Below are positions 1-9,606 of a stretch of DNA of 64,000 nt, piece by piece. Source of the stretch: Polytrichum commune (taxonomy: Eukaryota; Streptophyta; Polytrichopsida; Polytrichales; Polytrichaceae); NCBI GenBank assembly GCA_950295325.1, contig OX485808.1, positions 32,077,180 through 32,141,179 of the forward strand, read 5' to 3'. How positions within the stretch are numbered: the first letter of the stretch is position 1; each line of letters starts with the position of its first letter. The position numbers were made by a program, and so were the translations under genes. The notes below the pieces were generated by a model. The model did no database searches and was not told the DNA's origin. It worked only from the letters and a program-made list of their open reading frames with translations.

Positions 1-422
1 ATTCTGGATAAAGGGCCGGAGCCCTGTCACCGGGGCTTTCAATGAGGTGTTTGCATTGGGAGCCAGTAAGTAAAGTAAAGTAAAGTAAGGGAGGGGTTGG
101 AACCCACATTTATTGTACGTCCCTGGTAAATCTTGGCTAGGTAGGAGCCTACGATTGCCTGGGCCCCATGCATCGATACCCTAACAGGGAAAGCCTGCCT
201 GCCTGGACGATCGATCGAGCGAGTGAGGACCCGTTGCAAAACGGTGCACGAGTTATCTTAGGTCAGTTATCATGGCCCGTGAAACCCTTGGCAGGGGGTT
301 AATAAACGGGGCCTACATTCAAAGGAAGTGGATAAGGGGTGAGAGAGAGAGAAAAAAAAAAAACACTTGGTGGACTCATGCATGCGAGGGTGCATGCTTT
401 CAATGTGCGAGCAGTGAGTGAG
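1..422. other. Unassigned lead-in with short simple repeat
   Basis: No gene or element boundary is recognisable here. The stretch holds a short run of AAGT-type tetranucleotide repeats near 66-90 and an A-rich run near 350-363. The open frames that cross it are chance frames: the longest (minus strand, 270-764) continues into the foldback that follows. Confidence 0.5.
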
Positions 423-660
423 TGATACCAGGGCCACACCAAAAACTCTAGCAGCTCTAGTAGACAGAAACACCAGCACTACGTATTCTCCGGGAATACA
501 GGGCTGGGATTTCAGATGGCTGGAGCTATTGGAGTGGCTGGAAGAAGGTGGGTAGCCTGCAACCAGCAGCTCCAGCCATCTGAAATCCCAGCCCTGTATT
601 CCCGGAGAATACGTAGGGCTGGTGTTTCTGGCTGGGCCTACCGGTGTGGCCCTGGTATGA
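423..660. repeat. Foldback inverted repeat, about 238 bp
   Basis: The left arm (about 423-527) and right arm (about 568-660) are reverse complements around a loop of roughly 40 bases. The inner 50-55 bases of each arm are nearly perfect, and the outer parts match with small insertions; both ends carry the outer motif GGGCCACACC or its complement. This is the form of a small non-autonomous foldback or MITE. No target duplication was found, so its class is open. A transcript across it would fold into a hairpin. Confidence 0.8.
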
Positions 661-723
661 GTGTGTATGTATATGTATACAACAGGCGATGGTACCGTTG
701 GCGACGCATTGGGATCGGTGTGT

Positions 724-1060
724 GGGCGGTAAGGTGTGTGGGTGTTGTTGGGTTCGTTGTTCATGTTCTCCGACTCCGACTCCGAGCCACAAAAACGTGT
801 GTCGCATTTGTGAATTCACGATGAAACGTTTGCAACGATCGGATTGAAAATTGGACCTCTCTTGATTTAGTTATAGTGGTTATGGGAAGTGCATGTGTTG
901 TTGATCTCGTGCATGGGTACGTAGGTCCTCCCAGTTGTGTTCACTATTGGGTGTAGAGTAGAAGATTAGTCCAGTCTCTTTTAAACATGTGTGTTTATAA
1001 TGATTCTCGACGAACCACATACCAATCAAATGTAGGGGTCGGGTTGAGAAAACGAGCCAC
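724..1060 (+). mobile_element. MITE family A, copy 1 (3' end degraded)
   Basis: The segment starts TAAGGTGTGTGGGTGTT and follows the order of blocks seen in other A copies: a stretch ending in TTCATGTTCTC, an 'attggac' block, a 'gtaggtcctccca' block, a 'tcttttaaacatgtgt' block, and a tail with 'ccacataccaatcaaa'. Copies at about 40.59, 51.82 and 61.23 kb have the same order. The far terminus is too diverged to place exactly. Confidence 0.65.
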
Positions 1061-1189
1061 TTAAGGGCCATGTACATTATGTGGTCACTCGTCTCGATCA
1101 AACGCATGTATTCAGTGGTATATGGCAAGGCTTTTTATGCTAATGTTATTCTTGGGTTCATGAAAATATATTCTAATTTTTGTTTGTTT

Positions 1190-1457
1190 GTTTGAAACAA
1201 AATAGTGTGACCCACACTATCAACATAAGGGAGAGGGAATTATCATGTACAAGCATGCCTCTCATTCATTCAACAATTAAAGCCTTGAAATAGTATGTGG
1301 CTTGGAGGTTACTTTTTAAAGTTGTTTTGACATTGGAAGTAGCTTTAAAGACTCTGAATTAGTGTACTCGAGGTCATTTGAGATCAATTGGCAACAAATC
1401 TATAAGGGGAGGGGGGTCGAGTTTTATGTTGGATGGATGGGAGGTATGCTTGAATGT

Positions 1458-1508
<51 letters not shown>
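1190..1508 (+). repeat. Single P-family repeat ending in (CT)24
   Basis: The sequence matches the unit tandemly arrayed at 3.24-4.11 kb, including 'tacctctcatt'-type, 'ttactttttaaa' and 'ttggatgg' blocks, and runs directly into a pure CT dinucleotide tract at 1461-1508. In the last tandem P unit the same place holds only a short 'cctctctctccct' (about 4129-4142), so the microsatellite appears to have grown from the end of the repeat. Confidence 0.6.
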
Positions 1509-1512
<4 letters not shown>

Positions 1513-1555
1513 ATGAGTCCTAGACAATCGTTCTGTGTCAATGAAAGAATATTGC

Positions 1556-1578
1556 AAATCTACCATGATGGTAGATTT
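1556..1578. repeat. Perfect short palindrome
   Basis: Two 11-base arms, AAATCTACCAT and ATGGTAGATTT, flank a single central G. No function can be assigned. Confidence 0.7.
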
Positions 1579-1845
1579 GTCGAGTTGCCAGGGACGTATG
1601 AAGGACATATGACATGTTTTCAATGGCACATGACAAATGTCCACGATTCATATGTTTGTATTGCCATTTCGTAGCGGAATGGAGAAGAAATGGGGAAAGT
1701 GAGAGATGGACGTTCAAGAAAAGAATTTGATTTGTAATTGGCAAATAAAAGAATTCATTATTAGGGGTACAATTGAATTAAGAGTTCTTCACAAAAGCAA
1801 ACTCCAATATGTTAGCTAGCTTTTAGTTTGATAACTAACATTTGT

Positions 1846-2108
1846 TTAAATAAATAAATAACCAAAGTTGGGCAATCCGACATGAATTTGAGCCAATTGG
1901 CTCTATCATGCTCAAGAATCCTCTTGGTGCAGGGTGGGGTTTACTGCCTACCTGGTGGTGGGTGGGCTCTTGGTTTCCTACCTACCTAGCTAGTTTTTTT
2001 TGTCAAGTAGAGAGAAGATTTCACAGTGGGAACCGAACTACCAACCACTCCATTCAGAAATGGGTACCTCTCCACTATCACCCGGTAGTTTAGGGTCATC
2101 TCGGACCA
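1846..2108 (-). mobile_element. tRNA-derived SINE family B, copy 1
   Basis: Read on the minus strand, the element starts TGGTCCGAGATGACCC, has a somewhat mutated polymerase III B box (GTTCGGTTCCC, against GGTTCGAATCC in copies 3 and 5), then a shared block complementary to 'gtcaagtagagagaagattt', and a body that ends in a TTTA-type tetranucleotide tail. Four other copies share the head. The target duplication is unclear here (possibly ATTTGT). Confidence 0.75.
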
Positions 2109-2216
2109 TTGTATTTGTATCTAGCTAGATAGTGCATTGATTAGCTTCCATATAGGTCAGCTACTTTGTATGTTAGCTAGTTCCCTTGACCATGCAATGC
2201 GAGCACAATATATCTA

Positions 2217-2576
2217 CACTAAATAGTCCTATTGTTGTGGGCCACAATCTTTTTCTAGAGCCCACACTAAATTTTATTATGAGAATTAGTGTGGGCCACT
2301 TTAATTTCCAACCCACACTAACTTCCTCGTATATAATTAGCGTGGGTCACACCAATAGTTTTCTTCTAGAAATTGATTTGGGTGATTATTTAGATTTGTG
2401 CTATTTTTGTCCTATAATTAGCAGTCAATGTGTTGGTCGGAAATCTTCATGAAAATTCAAGAGAAGACCCAGGATCTTAGACCCACATTAATCACACTTT
2501 GACTAGAAAATTAGTTTGGCCCAAGCTAATTATTTCCATGCTAATTCTCCACCAACACTAATAGGACTATTCAGTG
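2217..2576. mobile_element. Element Q: TIR-bounded MITE with CACTAAATAG termini
   Basis: The left end CACTAAATAGTCCTATT and the complement of the right end CACTGAATAGTCCTATT match at 16 of 17 positions. The interior is full of 'cccacactaa'/'ttagtgtggg' words in both orientations. The left flank is TA, the right flank TC, so a TA duplication is possible but not proved. The ends resemble those of families C, D and E. Confidence 0.6.
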
Positions 2577-3239
2577 TCCCAACTAAAGTTGTTACTTACC
2601 CTAACCAAAGCCTTAGTTGAACTTGACAACGAAGCCCTAGTGTAGTTAAGAATCCTCACTTTGTTTTCATACAACTTGTGCATTTCGATTCCCGTGGTTC
2701 CAAAATTTGAAAGAACTTTTTTTTCGATTCACAATTGCTAACATGATGAGTCAACTACAAATACGATCCAACGACCAAAGTGCACGTGAGGTTGGAAGTG
2801 CCCACAATAAAACGAAACAAAATGAAATTGATTTTAAAGTCCGAAAAAAAACCAAAAAAAAACACTAAAAGTACATCAGGATGCCACACACTACTTAAGG
2901 TAAGCACATGTTAAACCTGACAAAATATGCGCTGAATATATATATAGATAGATAGAGTGTATACTAGAGTAAGAAGTTTATTTTTTAAAAGTTGACTCTG
3001 AATAGAGCCTAGACTGCACAGCCTCTCTGGTAGCCACAGTAACTTAAATGCTTTGCAGGGGTTAGATCCTTTTAGTGATCTGGTTTTACCACCAGAAACG
3101 CACAGAAGGAAGTTATGGTCGCAACAATATGATAAGTTACTAAGAGCTGCCAAGCCCTTCTATACAGCCCTACGATTATTAATTACGGATGCTTGCAACA
3201 ATATTATTATGTGATTTTGGATCATTTTACCCCCTCCCA
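2577..3239. other. No gene or element recognised
   Basis: AT-rich sequence with A-rich runs near 2845-2870 and a short TATA/GATA run near 2937-2957. The part at about 2812-2895 loosely resembles the end of the window (about 63,830-63,920), which suggests an old dispersed repeat. No coding sequence is seen. Confidence 0.4.
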
Positions 3240-4110
3240 CTGACACGGTGCATTGGGAGAGCAAAGCATCGTATACAGCATACAAGCCATGAAATAGTAG
3301 CATGCAGCCTCGGGATTACTTTTTTATGTTGATTTGACACCGGAATTGGTTTCAAAGACCCCTCGATGAGCTTGCTCAAGGGCACTTGAGGTGAAACGAT
3401 AACAAACCTATAGGAAGGTCAAGGATTATCGTATACATCATACCTCTCATTTGTCCAACATAAAAAGCCATGAAATAACCCTCAATTAGTCTAGTCAAGG
3501 GCACTTGAGGTGAAACGATAACAAACCTATAGGAAGGTCAAGGATTATCGTATACAACATACCTCTCACTCGATCAACACTAAAAGCCATGAAATAGTGG
3601 TATGCAACCTCGGGATTACTTTTTAAAAGTTGATTTGACACCGGAATTTGTTTTAAAGACCCCCAATTAGTCTGCTCTAGGGCACTTGAGATGGATCGAT
3701 AACAAATTTATAGGAAGGTCAAGGATTATCGTATACAACATACCTCTCATTTGTCCAACATAAAAAAGCCATGAAACAGTAGTATGCAGCTTGGGGATTA
3801 CTTTTTAAAAGTTGATTTGACATTGGAATTAGTCTCAAAGACCCCCTAATCAGTCTAGTCAAGGTCACTTGAGATGAATCGATAACAAACCTATAGGAAG
3901 GTCAAGGATTATCGTATACAACATACCTCTCATTTGTCCAACATGAAAAGCCATGAAACAATAGTGTGCAACCTGGGGATTACTTTTTAAAAGTTGATTT
4001 GACAATGGAATTAGTTTCAAAGACTCCCAATTAGTATGGTCAAGGTCACTTGAAATGAAATGATAACAAACCTATAGGAAGGTCAAGTCTTTGTGTTGGA
4101 TGGACGAGAG
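3240..4110 (+). repeat. Tandem array, family P (units of about 182 bp)
   Basis: The marker TCGTATAC recurs at 3269, 3429, 3548, 3729 and 3912. The last two spacings are 181 and 183 bp; the first ones are shorter because of internal deletions. Each unit holds 'tacctctca', 'aaaagccatgaaa', 'ggattacttttta', 'ttgatttgaca' and 'aacctataggaaggtcaagg'. Single relatives lie at 1190-1508 and 58,430-58,690, so a dispersed repeat was amplified locally. Confidence 0.85.
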
Positions 4111-4139
4111 GTATGCTCTTTTACAACAATCCTCTCTCT

Positions 4140-4400
4140 CCCTGGGAGAAAGGAAAGTATCACATATGACCTTATCTCTCATTCACTCAACACGAAAGAC
4201 CTAACATAGTATGCAACCGTTGGTTATTGTTTATGGTCATTTTGACACCAGAATTGGCTCTAAACACCTCAAATTAGTCTATCTCTAGTCATTTGAGATG
4301 ATTCAGTCACAAACTTATAGGTGTTCAAGTTTTTATGTTGGATAAATAAGATGTGCGCTCGTATGTGATCATTCTCCCTCTTCGGTTGTAATTTGTGGTC
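4140..4400 (+). repeat. Diverged P-family unit next to the array
   Basis: It keeps the order of P blocks ('tctctcattcactcaacac', 'tttgacaccagaattgg', 'catttgagatga', 'ttatgttggata') but differs much more than the array units do from one another. It probably predates the expansion of the array. Confidence 0.6.
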
Positions 4401-4929
4401 CATATGAAACTAGGCTCAGATTCCATGGTAAACTATATTTAGTGTCATGTGTGTAGTCGTGTCACTTACCCTATTTTGAGGCGTATGCTAGGTTACCTTA
4501 GTGATCAACAACTTCATCTTTAGTGTCATCTCATGACACTTGGCATTCAAGTGCACTTACTAATATCTTGGCACGATTATGTTCAATGGTGTTATGAGGT
4601 GTGTGCCTATGTGACATAATGGTCTACAAGTTAACTAAAGTGTACACAAATGTCACTTGCCATAAGTGTGCTCAATAATATCTTCCCCTTGCATACTAAG
4701 ATGCAAAACTATCATCTTAAGTATCACAATGTAAATAAGTTTTCACTTGAAAAAGGTATTTATGTTGACAAATAGTATGATATTGGCATTTAGCGGATGT
4801 GACACTTTGAGACCTCTAGGCATCTAGTTTTAGGCCCTTCACAAATAGTGTATGTGACACTATATACCATAAACGGTGTGGTTGTCTTGTTGGGGGTTTG
4901 GTAGAAACCATTGTCATGCGGTTATAAAA

Positions 4930-5315
4930 AGTATGTGGGTGTTCAGTGGCTCATTTTTCATATTCATCAACTTGTACCAATCATACTTTATATGCAACAA
5001 TACTTGTGTTGCAGTAGCAAATATGTTGATCCTTGATGCAACGTTTTGTGAGTTTGGGGTCTATTTAATCTCATCAATCGTAGATGAAGTGGTTCTAGTA
5101 AAAACAAACTTCCTACATGTTGAGGGCCACCTCATTCCAGTTGGAGCTCACTAGATTAACTATGGGTTTTGGTTGCCATGTCTAAAACGGATTACATTAA
5201 ATTAAACAAATTTAGACAATGGGATGCTTTGATGCATTTAAACCTTTCTTATAAATGAGTTTACAAAAAAATGTGCATGTGTTTTTTGTTTATTGCTTTT
5301 CTTAATCATATGCCT
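4930..5315 (+). mobile_element. MITE family A half-copy (plus) inside S
   Basis: It starts GTATGTGGGTGTT and continues with 'catttttcatattc' and 'acttgtgttgca', matching the 5' half of family A. The rest of the stretch, to about 5315, is not clearly A. It faces the minus-strand A copy that follows, so the two form an inverted pair inside S. Confidence 0.5.
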
Positions 5316-6030
5316 AAGTTTGATTTGTGTGTGGTTCAGTGAGGACCAAAGTACAAACACTGCAAGGACATGTGTTTAAAAGAGATCAAACTACGTCTTA
5401 CATTTTTAATAACTACCCCACACTTGCTAGTGAAAAGGCACCACGGGCCTTGGCTTGGTGGTTAGGGCTCATGGCCCCCAATGAGGAGGTTGTGGGTTCT
5501 ATTCCCCATGCCGGCGTGGTGCTCACCACCTTAGTCCACCCAACTATGGTGGGGGGTCCTTGGACCTTGTTGTATGGGTACCTCAAAGCCCTTTGGGGGG
5601 ATACCATGTCTGGTATCTTCAAGGCGGACTAGTGGCTAGCTAGGAACTAGTATAGTGTGTCACTATAGTGTCCATCCTCGAAAGGGGAGAGTAGTATTGT
5701 CCCAATATGTCCCCTTGTCCAATGGGCATCGGGTCATTGGCATTACGAACGGACACTTTATTCACGCCGGCCTCTTGCTAAAAAGGGACTGGAGTTTCTA
5801 TCTATCTATCTATGCTAGTGAAACACAGATTGGGAGGACCTTATACTTAGTGAAGAACTCAACAAACATACACTTTTGATAACCATAACTAAATCACAAA
5901 AGGTATGATTTCCCGTCCAATTTTTTTGTTGATGCTTCATTGTAGATTTGCAAATGCAACAAAAAGTTTGTTGTGTAATCTACTCGGTAGAAGTTTGGAG
6001 AACATGGAAAATGACATAAGGCAGACTTAT
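5316..6030 (-). mobile_element. MITE family A, interrupted by a SINE
   Basis: On the minus strand the A order is kept: 'ggttcagtgaggacca', 'acatgtgtttaaaagagat', 'ttgggaggacctt', 'gataaccataactaaa', 'gtagaagtttggagaacatg'. The copy is split by a 378-bp SINE at 5436-5813; removing the SINE and one target copy rejoins the A sequence smoothly. Confidence 0.75.
5426..5823 (+). mobile_element. tRNA-derived SINE family A with perfect 10-bp target duplication
   Basis: The body spans 5436-5813 and is flanked by perfect direct repeats GCTAGTGAAA at 5426-5435 and 5814-5823. Near the 5' end lie an A box (TGGCTTGGTGG) and, about 35 bases on, a B box (GGTTCTATTCC, one base off the canonical form), the internal RNA polymerase III promoter of a tRNA. 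The 3' end is a TATC/ATCT tetranucleotide tail. The structure is complete for a SINE, which moves with help from a LINE reverse transcriptase. The intact duplication implies a fairly recent insertion. Confidence 0.9.
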
Positions 6031-6566
6031 GTAAATAAATATTATTGAGCATAGTGATGGCAAGTGTTGTGTGTTACATTTTAATACGCAACAACACACT
6101 AATGTCAAGTGTTATTTGTGTACACTTTTAGTCAACTTATAGACCATCATGTAAAATTAGCATACACCCCATAAACTGTGTGTAGTTTTGACAAAGTTCT
6201 TGCAAGTTTTTGGCATCTAACTCACATCAATTGACACGCGTGATTTGGAATGTGACTTGTGAAGAGAAAAACCACACGTCAATTGACACGTCATAAATTG
6301 AAATGGCACATACTACTAGACATGTGACATTGAGGTGGCATTTAAGAAGAAAATGTAAATGTCAAATGACATTCATTTTTTGTTTATGAAAACATCACAT
6401 GACACTTTAGATTTGAAGTTGAACGTCACATGAAATTTGTCAAACATACACACTGCCCATACCACTATTGAACATACTCATGCCAAGATATTAGGAAGTT
6501 CACTTGAATGCCAAGTGTCATCATGTGTCACTAATGATGAAGTTGTTGATGATTAGTGTAACCTAT

Positions 6567-7930
6567 CATATGCCTCAAAATAGGGTAAGTGACATTATTA
6601 CACATGTGACACTAAATACCATAAATGGTGTAGTTTACATGCAGGAAAGAAGCGGGGCTTCCAAACTCACCAACCAGAGAGGTAAATTTCAATTGTAATT
6701 CCCATATGCCTCAAAATAGGGTAACTGACATCATTACGCATGTGACACTAAATACACTAGATGGTGTAGTTTACTTGTAGGAAAGAAGCAGGGCTTCCAA
6801 AACTAACTAACTAGAGGGTAAAAAATTAAATTGTAATTTCCATATGCCTCAAAATAGGGTAAGTGATGCTATTATGCATGTGACACTAAATACACTAGAT
6901 AGTGTAGTTTACTCGTAGGAAAGGAGCAGGGCTTCCGAAACTAACTAACCAGAGAGTAAAAATTTCAATTGTAATTTCCATATGCCTCAAAATAGGGTAA
7001 GTGACGCTATTATGCATGTGACACTAAATACACTAGATGGTGTAGTTTACTTGTAGGAAAGGAGCAGGGCTTCCAAAACTAACTAACCAGAGAGTAAAAA
7101 TTTCAATTGTAATTTCCATATGCCTCAAAATAGGGTAAGTGACGCTATTACGCATGTGACACTATTCCACATGTGATGCTAAATACCATAAATGGTGTGG
7201 TTTACATGTAGGAAAGAAGCGGGGCTTCCAAACTCACCAACCAGAGAGGTAAATTTTGATTGGAATTCCCATTGTCTCCAAAATAGGGTACATGACACTA
7301 TTACGCATGTGACACTAAATACCATAAATGGTGTAGTTCACATGTAGGGAAAAAACGGAGCTTCCAAACCAACCAGAGAGTAAAATTTCAAGTGTAATTC
7401 TCATATGCCTCAGAATAGGGTACATGTCACTATTACGCATGTGGCACTAAATACCATAAATGATGTAGTTCACATGTAGGGAAAAAGCGGAGCTTCCAAA
7501 CCAACCAGAGAGTAAAATCTCAAGTGTAATTCTCATATGCCTCAGAATAGGGTAAGTGACACTATTACTCATGTGACACTAAATACCATAAATGGTGTAG
7601 TTCACATGTAGGGAAAAAAGCGGAGCTTCCAGACTAACCAGAGCGTAATCTCCATATGCCTCAGAATAGGGTAAATGACACTATTACGCATGTGCCACTA
7701 ATACCATAAATGGTGTAGTTCACATGTAGGGAAAAAAGCGGAGCTTCCAAACTAACCAGAGCGTAATCTCCATATGCCTCAGAATAGGGTAAATGACACT
7801 ATTACACATGTGACACTAAATACCATAAATGGTGTAGTTCACATGTAGGGAAAAAAGCGGAGCTTCCAAACTAACTAGAGCGTAATCTCCATATGCCTCA
7901 GAATAGGGTAAATGATACTATTACGCGTGT
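6567..7930 (+). repeat. Tandem array, larger units (about 138 down to 119 bp)
   Basis: Unit starts (CATATGCCTC or a close variant) fall at 6567, 6703, 6841, 6979, 7117, 7270, 7402, 7534, 7653, 7771 and 7890. Periods are 136, 138, 138, 138, 153, 132, 132, 119, 118 and 119. Each unit contains 'aatagggtaagtgac', 'gacactaaatacc', 'ggtgtagtt', 'gcttccaaac' and 'accagag'. Neighbouring units are the most alike, as expected from local unequal exchange. The first unit is the right end of element S. Confidence 0.9.
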
Positions 7931-8429
7931 GATGCTAAATACCGTAAATGGTGTGGGTTTACATGTAGGAAAGAAGCGGGGCTTTCCAAACTCGTCACTA
8001 ACCACATAGTAAAGATTTCAATTTACGCATGCGATGCTAAATACCGTAAATGGTGTGGGGTTACATGTAGGAAAGAAGCAGGGCTTTCCAAACTCGTCAC
8101 TAATCACATAGTAAAGATTTCAATTTACGCATGTGATGCTAAATACCGTAAATGGTGTGGGGTTACATGTAGGAAAGAAGCGGGGCTTTCCAAACTCGTC
8201 ACTAACCACATAGTAAAGATTTCAATTTACGCATGTGATGCTAAATACCGTAAATGGTGTGGGTTACATGTAGGAAAGAAGCGGGGCTTTCCAAACTCGT
8301 CACTAACCACATAGTAAAGATTTCAATTTACGTGTGTGATGCTAAATACCGTAAATGGTGTGGGTTTACATGTAGGAAAGAAGCGGGGCTTTTCCAAACT
8401 CGTCACTAACCACATAGTAAAGATTTCAA
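7931..8429 (+). repeat. Tandem array, 102-bp sub-units
   Basis: Five units begin GATGCTAAATACCGTAAAT at 7931, 8033, 8135, 8237 and 8338 (periods 102, 102, 102, 101). They share a 'ctcgtcactaaccacatag' block and lack the CATATGCCTC block of the upstream units. They are almost identical, so this is the youngest, most homogenised part of the array. Confidence 0.9.
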
Positions 8430-8818
8430 TTGCAACAATTCCCCAACTGTGGCGGGGGACAGACACTCCATGAGGCGGCCTGAGCGCCTTGAATGCCCTT
8501 GCCTGAGGCTTTATGGGTACCTCTGAGACGGGTCATGGGTCATGGAAGCGTAGTAGAAGTGCTCGCTCCCTCGCTGCCTGGCCGGCCTGACACTCGGGGG
8601 AAAAACACATGAGCAGGCGGAGGGAGACACTAGCTTAACAAGCAAACGGGCAATAGCAAGTGACTGACTCACTTGAAAGTAAGTCCCGGGGCTTTAATGA
8701 CGGGGCGCAGCAGTCCGGACAGCCCGGGCAAAAGGAGAAGAAGAAGAAGAAGAAAGGGGAAGAAGGAGAAAAAAAAAAACAAAAAAAAAAATCAAACGAA
8801 ATTGAATTATTTTGTCGC
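8430..8818. other. GC-rich single-copy stretch with AAG and A tracts
   Basis: The composition shifts sharply from AT-rich array to GC-rich sequence (8440-8730), followed by an AAG microsatellite (about 8730-8760) and A-rich runs to about 8800. The open frames over it (106 codons plus, 145 codons minus) are strings of lysine or of phenylalanine/serine produced by these tracts. No gene is supported. Confidence 0.5.
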
Positions 8819-9540
8819 GGTTTCGGTGAGTCCTCCATCAATTGTCGCCGAGGAAAATTTGGTCGTTGAAGCAGGTTCCGGGAACAAGTGTTGGTTTTAT
8901 TGCCCTCTCGTGTGGGCACGTCCAAGGTCCACAAACAATTTGGGGCCGTTGGATCGGGTCTCGATTGGGAGGTACACAAAATATGATATTTAGTGTTAGA
9001 TACACTAAATACGAACACTACACTAAATATCACTAACCCTATGGAAGTAAGTAACATTAAATGTAAACTCAAACACTAAATATCATCTATGGTAATATGT
9101 GAAAGTTACATGCACGAATTTAGTGTTTAGTAGGAAAGAGGTGGCAACAAGGAAGGCGGCGGCGCCGCATTTATGTCTAACACTAATTATCAAAGAATTG
9201 AAAATTAGTGTTGAGCAGAATAGGGTGGTAAAACACTAAATCTAATCAAACACTAAATATCATATTTGGTGTAGTGGTTGTGGATCACGAGGATTGTCGT
9301 TTCAAGTTTCGGGGTCGTTAGAGTTGACGTACATGCGAAAGTTGTCAAAGTGAGGATTTGGGGCCGTTGGATCGGGTCTCGATTGGGAAGTAGCGGTTGC
9401 GGATCATGTAGATTGTCATTTCAAGTTTCGAGGTCGTTAGAGTTGACGTATATGTGAAAGTTGTAGGAGGTCAAAGTGAGGATTATGTTTCTCTATAAAC
9501 GATCATGTAGGTTGTTCGGATCGTGTTACATTCGACTTTT
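8819..9540 (+). repeat. 115-bp direct duplication, first copy split by MITE C
   Basis: A unit running from 'ggggccgttggatcgggtct' through 'gtcgttagagttgacgta' to 'gtcaaagtgagg' occurs twice. In the first (8942-8974 plus 9274-9353) a MITE sits between 'gattgggagg' and 'gtggttgtgg'; in the second (about 9360-9484) the site 'gattgggaagTAgcggttg' is empty. Parts resemble family I foldbacks. Confidence 0.75.
8975..9271 (+). mobile_element. MITE family C, copy 1 (297 bp, TA duplication)
   Basis: Terminal inverted repeats begin CACAAAATATGATATTTAG at the left and CACCAAATATGATATTTAG (complement) at the right. TA lies on both sides (8973-8974 and 9272-9273), and an unoccupied duplicate of the target at 9391-9392 has a single TA. 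A TA duplication is the mark of the Tc1/mariner superfamily (Stowaway-like MITEs). The interior is non-coding and includes a GGCGGCGGCGCCG stretch. Three further copies lie in the window. Confidence 0.9.
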
Positions 9541-9570
9541 TTTAGCACGCAGTCCAATCTCATCGTAACA

Positions 9571-9606
9571 TTTTTTTTTTGGGGGGGGGGGGGTGGGGGT
9601 GGGGGG
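9571..9606. repeat. T10/G13 homopolymer tract
   Basis: Ten T are followed by thirteen G and further G-runs broken by single T. Such runs can form G-quadruplexes on the plus strand. They are also prone to length error in sequencing, so the exact length is uncertain. Confidence 0.85.

Larger units (their letters stand above)
4432..6625. mobile_element. Foldback element S, about 2.2 kb, with nested insertions
   Basis: The left end (about 4432-4700) and the right end (about 6035-6160 plus 6440-6625) are inverted copies: 'ttagtgtcatgtgtg...gtcacttaccc' at the left matches the complement of the right end, as do 'acttggcattcaagtg' and 'taatatcttggca' further in. The right arm carries extra sequence. 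No coding sequence remains inside. The core is made of MITE A halves and a SINE. The outermost 138 bp of the right arm is also the unit amplified in the neighbouring array. Confidence 0.7.

Noticed and set aside
270-764. 164-codon minus-strand frame
   Set aside because: It runs through the foldback at 423-660 and simple sequence; no recognisable motif.
6567-8429. CRISPR-like array
   Set aside because: Units are 102-153 bp and repeat along their whole length with no unique spacers, in eukaryotic-type DNA; it is a satellite.
8635-9072. 145-codon minus-strand frame
   Set aside because: Its phenylalanine/serine/proline runs come from AAG and A tracts, and it crosses the border of MITE C.
8975-9271. 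CACTA (En/Spm) superfamily for elements starting CAC(T)A
   Set aside because: Two filled/empty site comparisons show a TA duplication, not the 3-bp duplication of CACTA elements.
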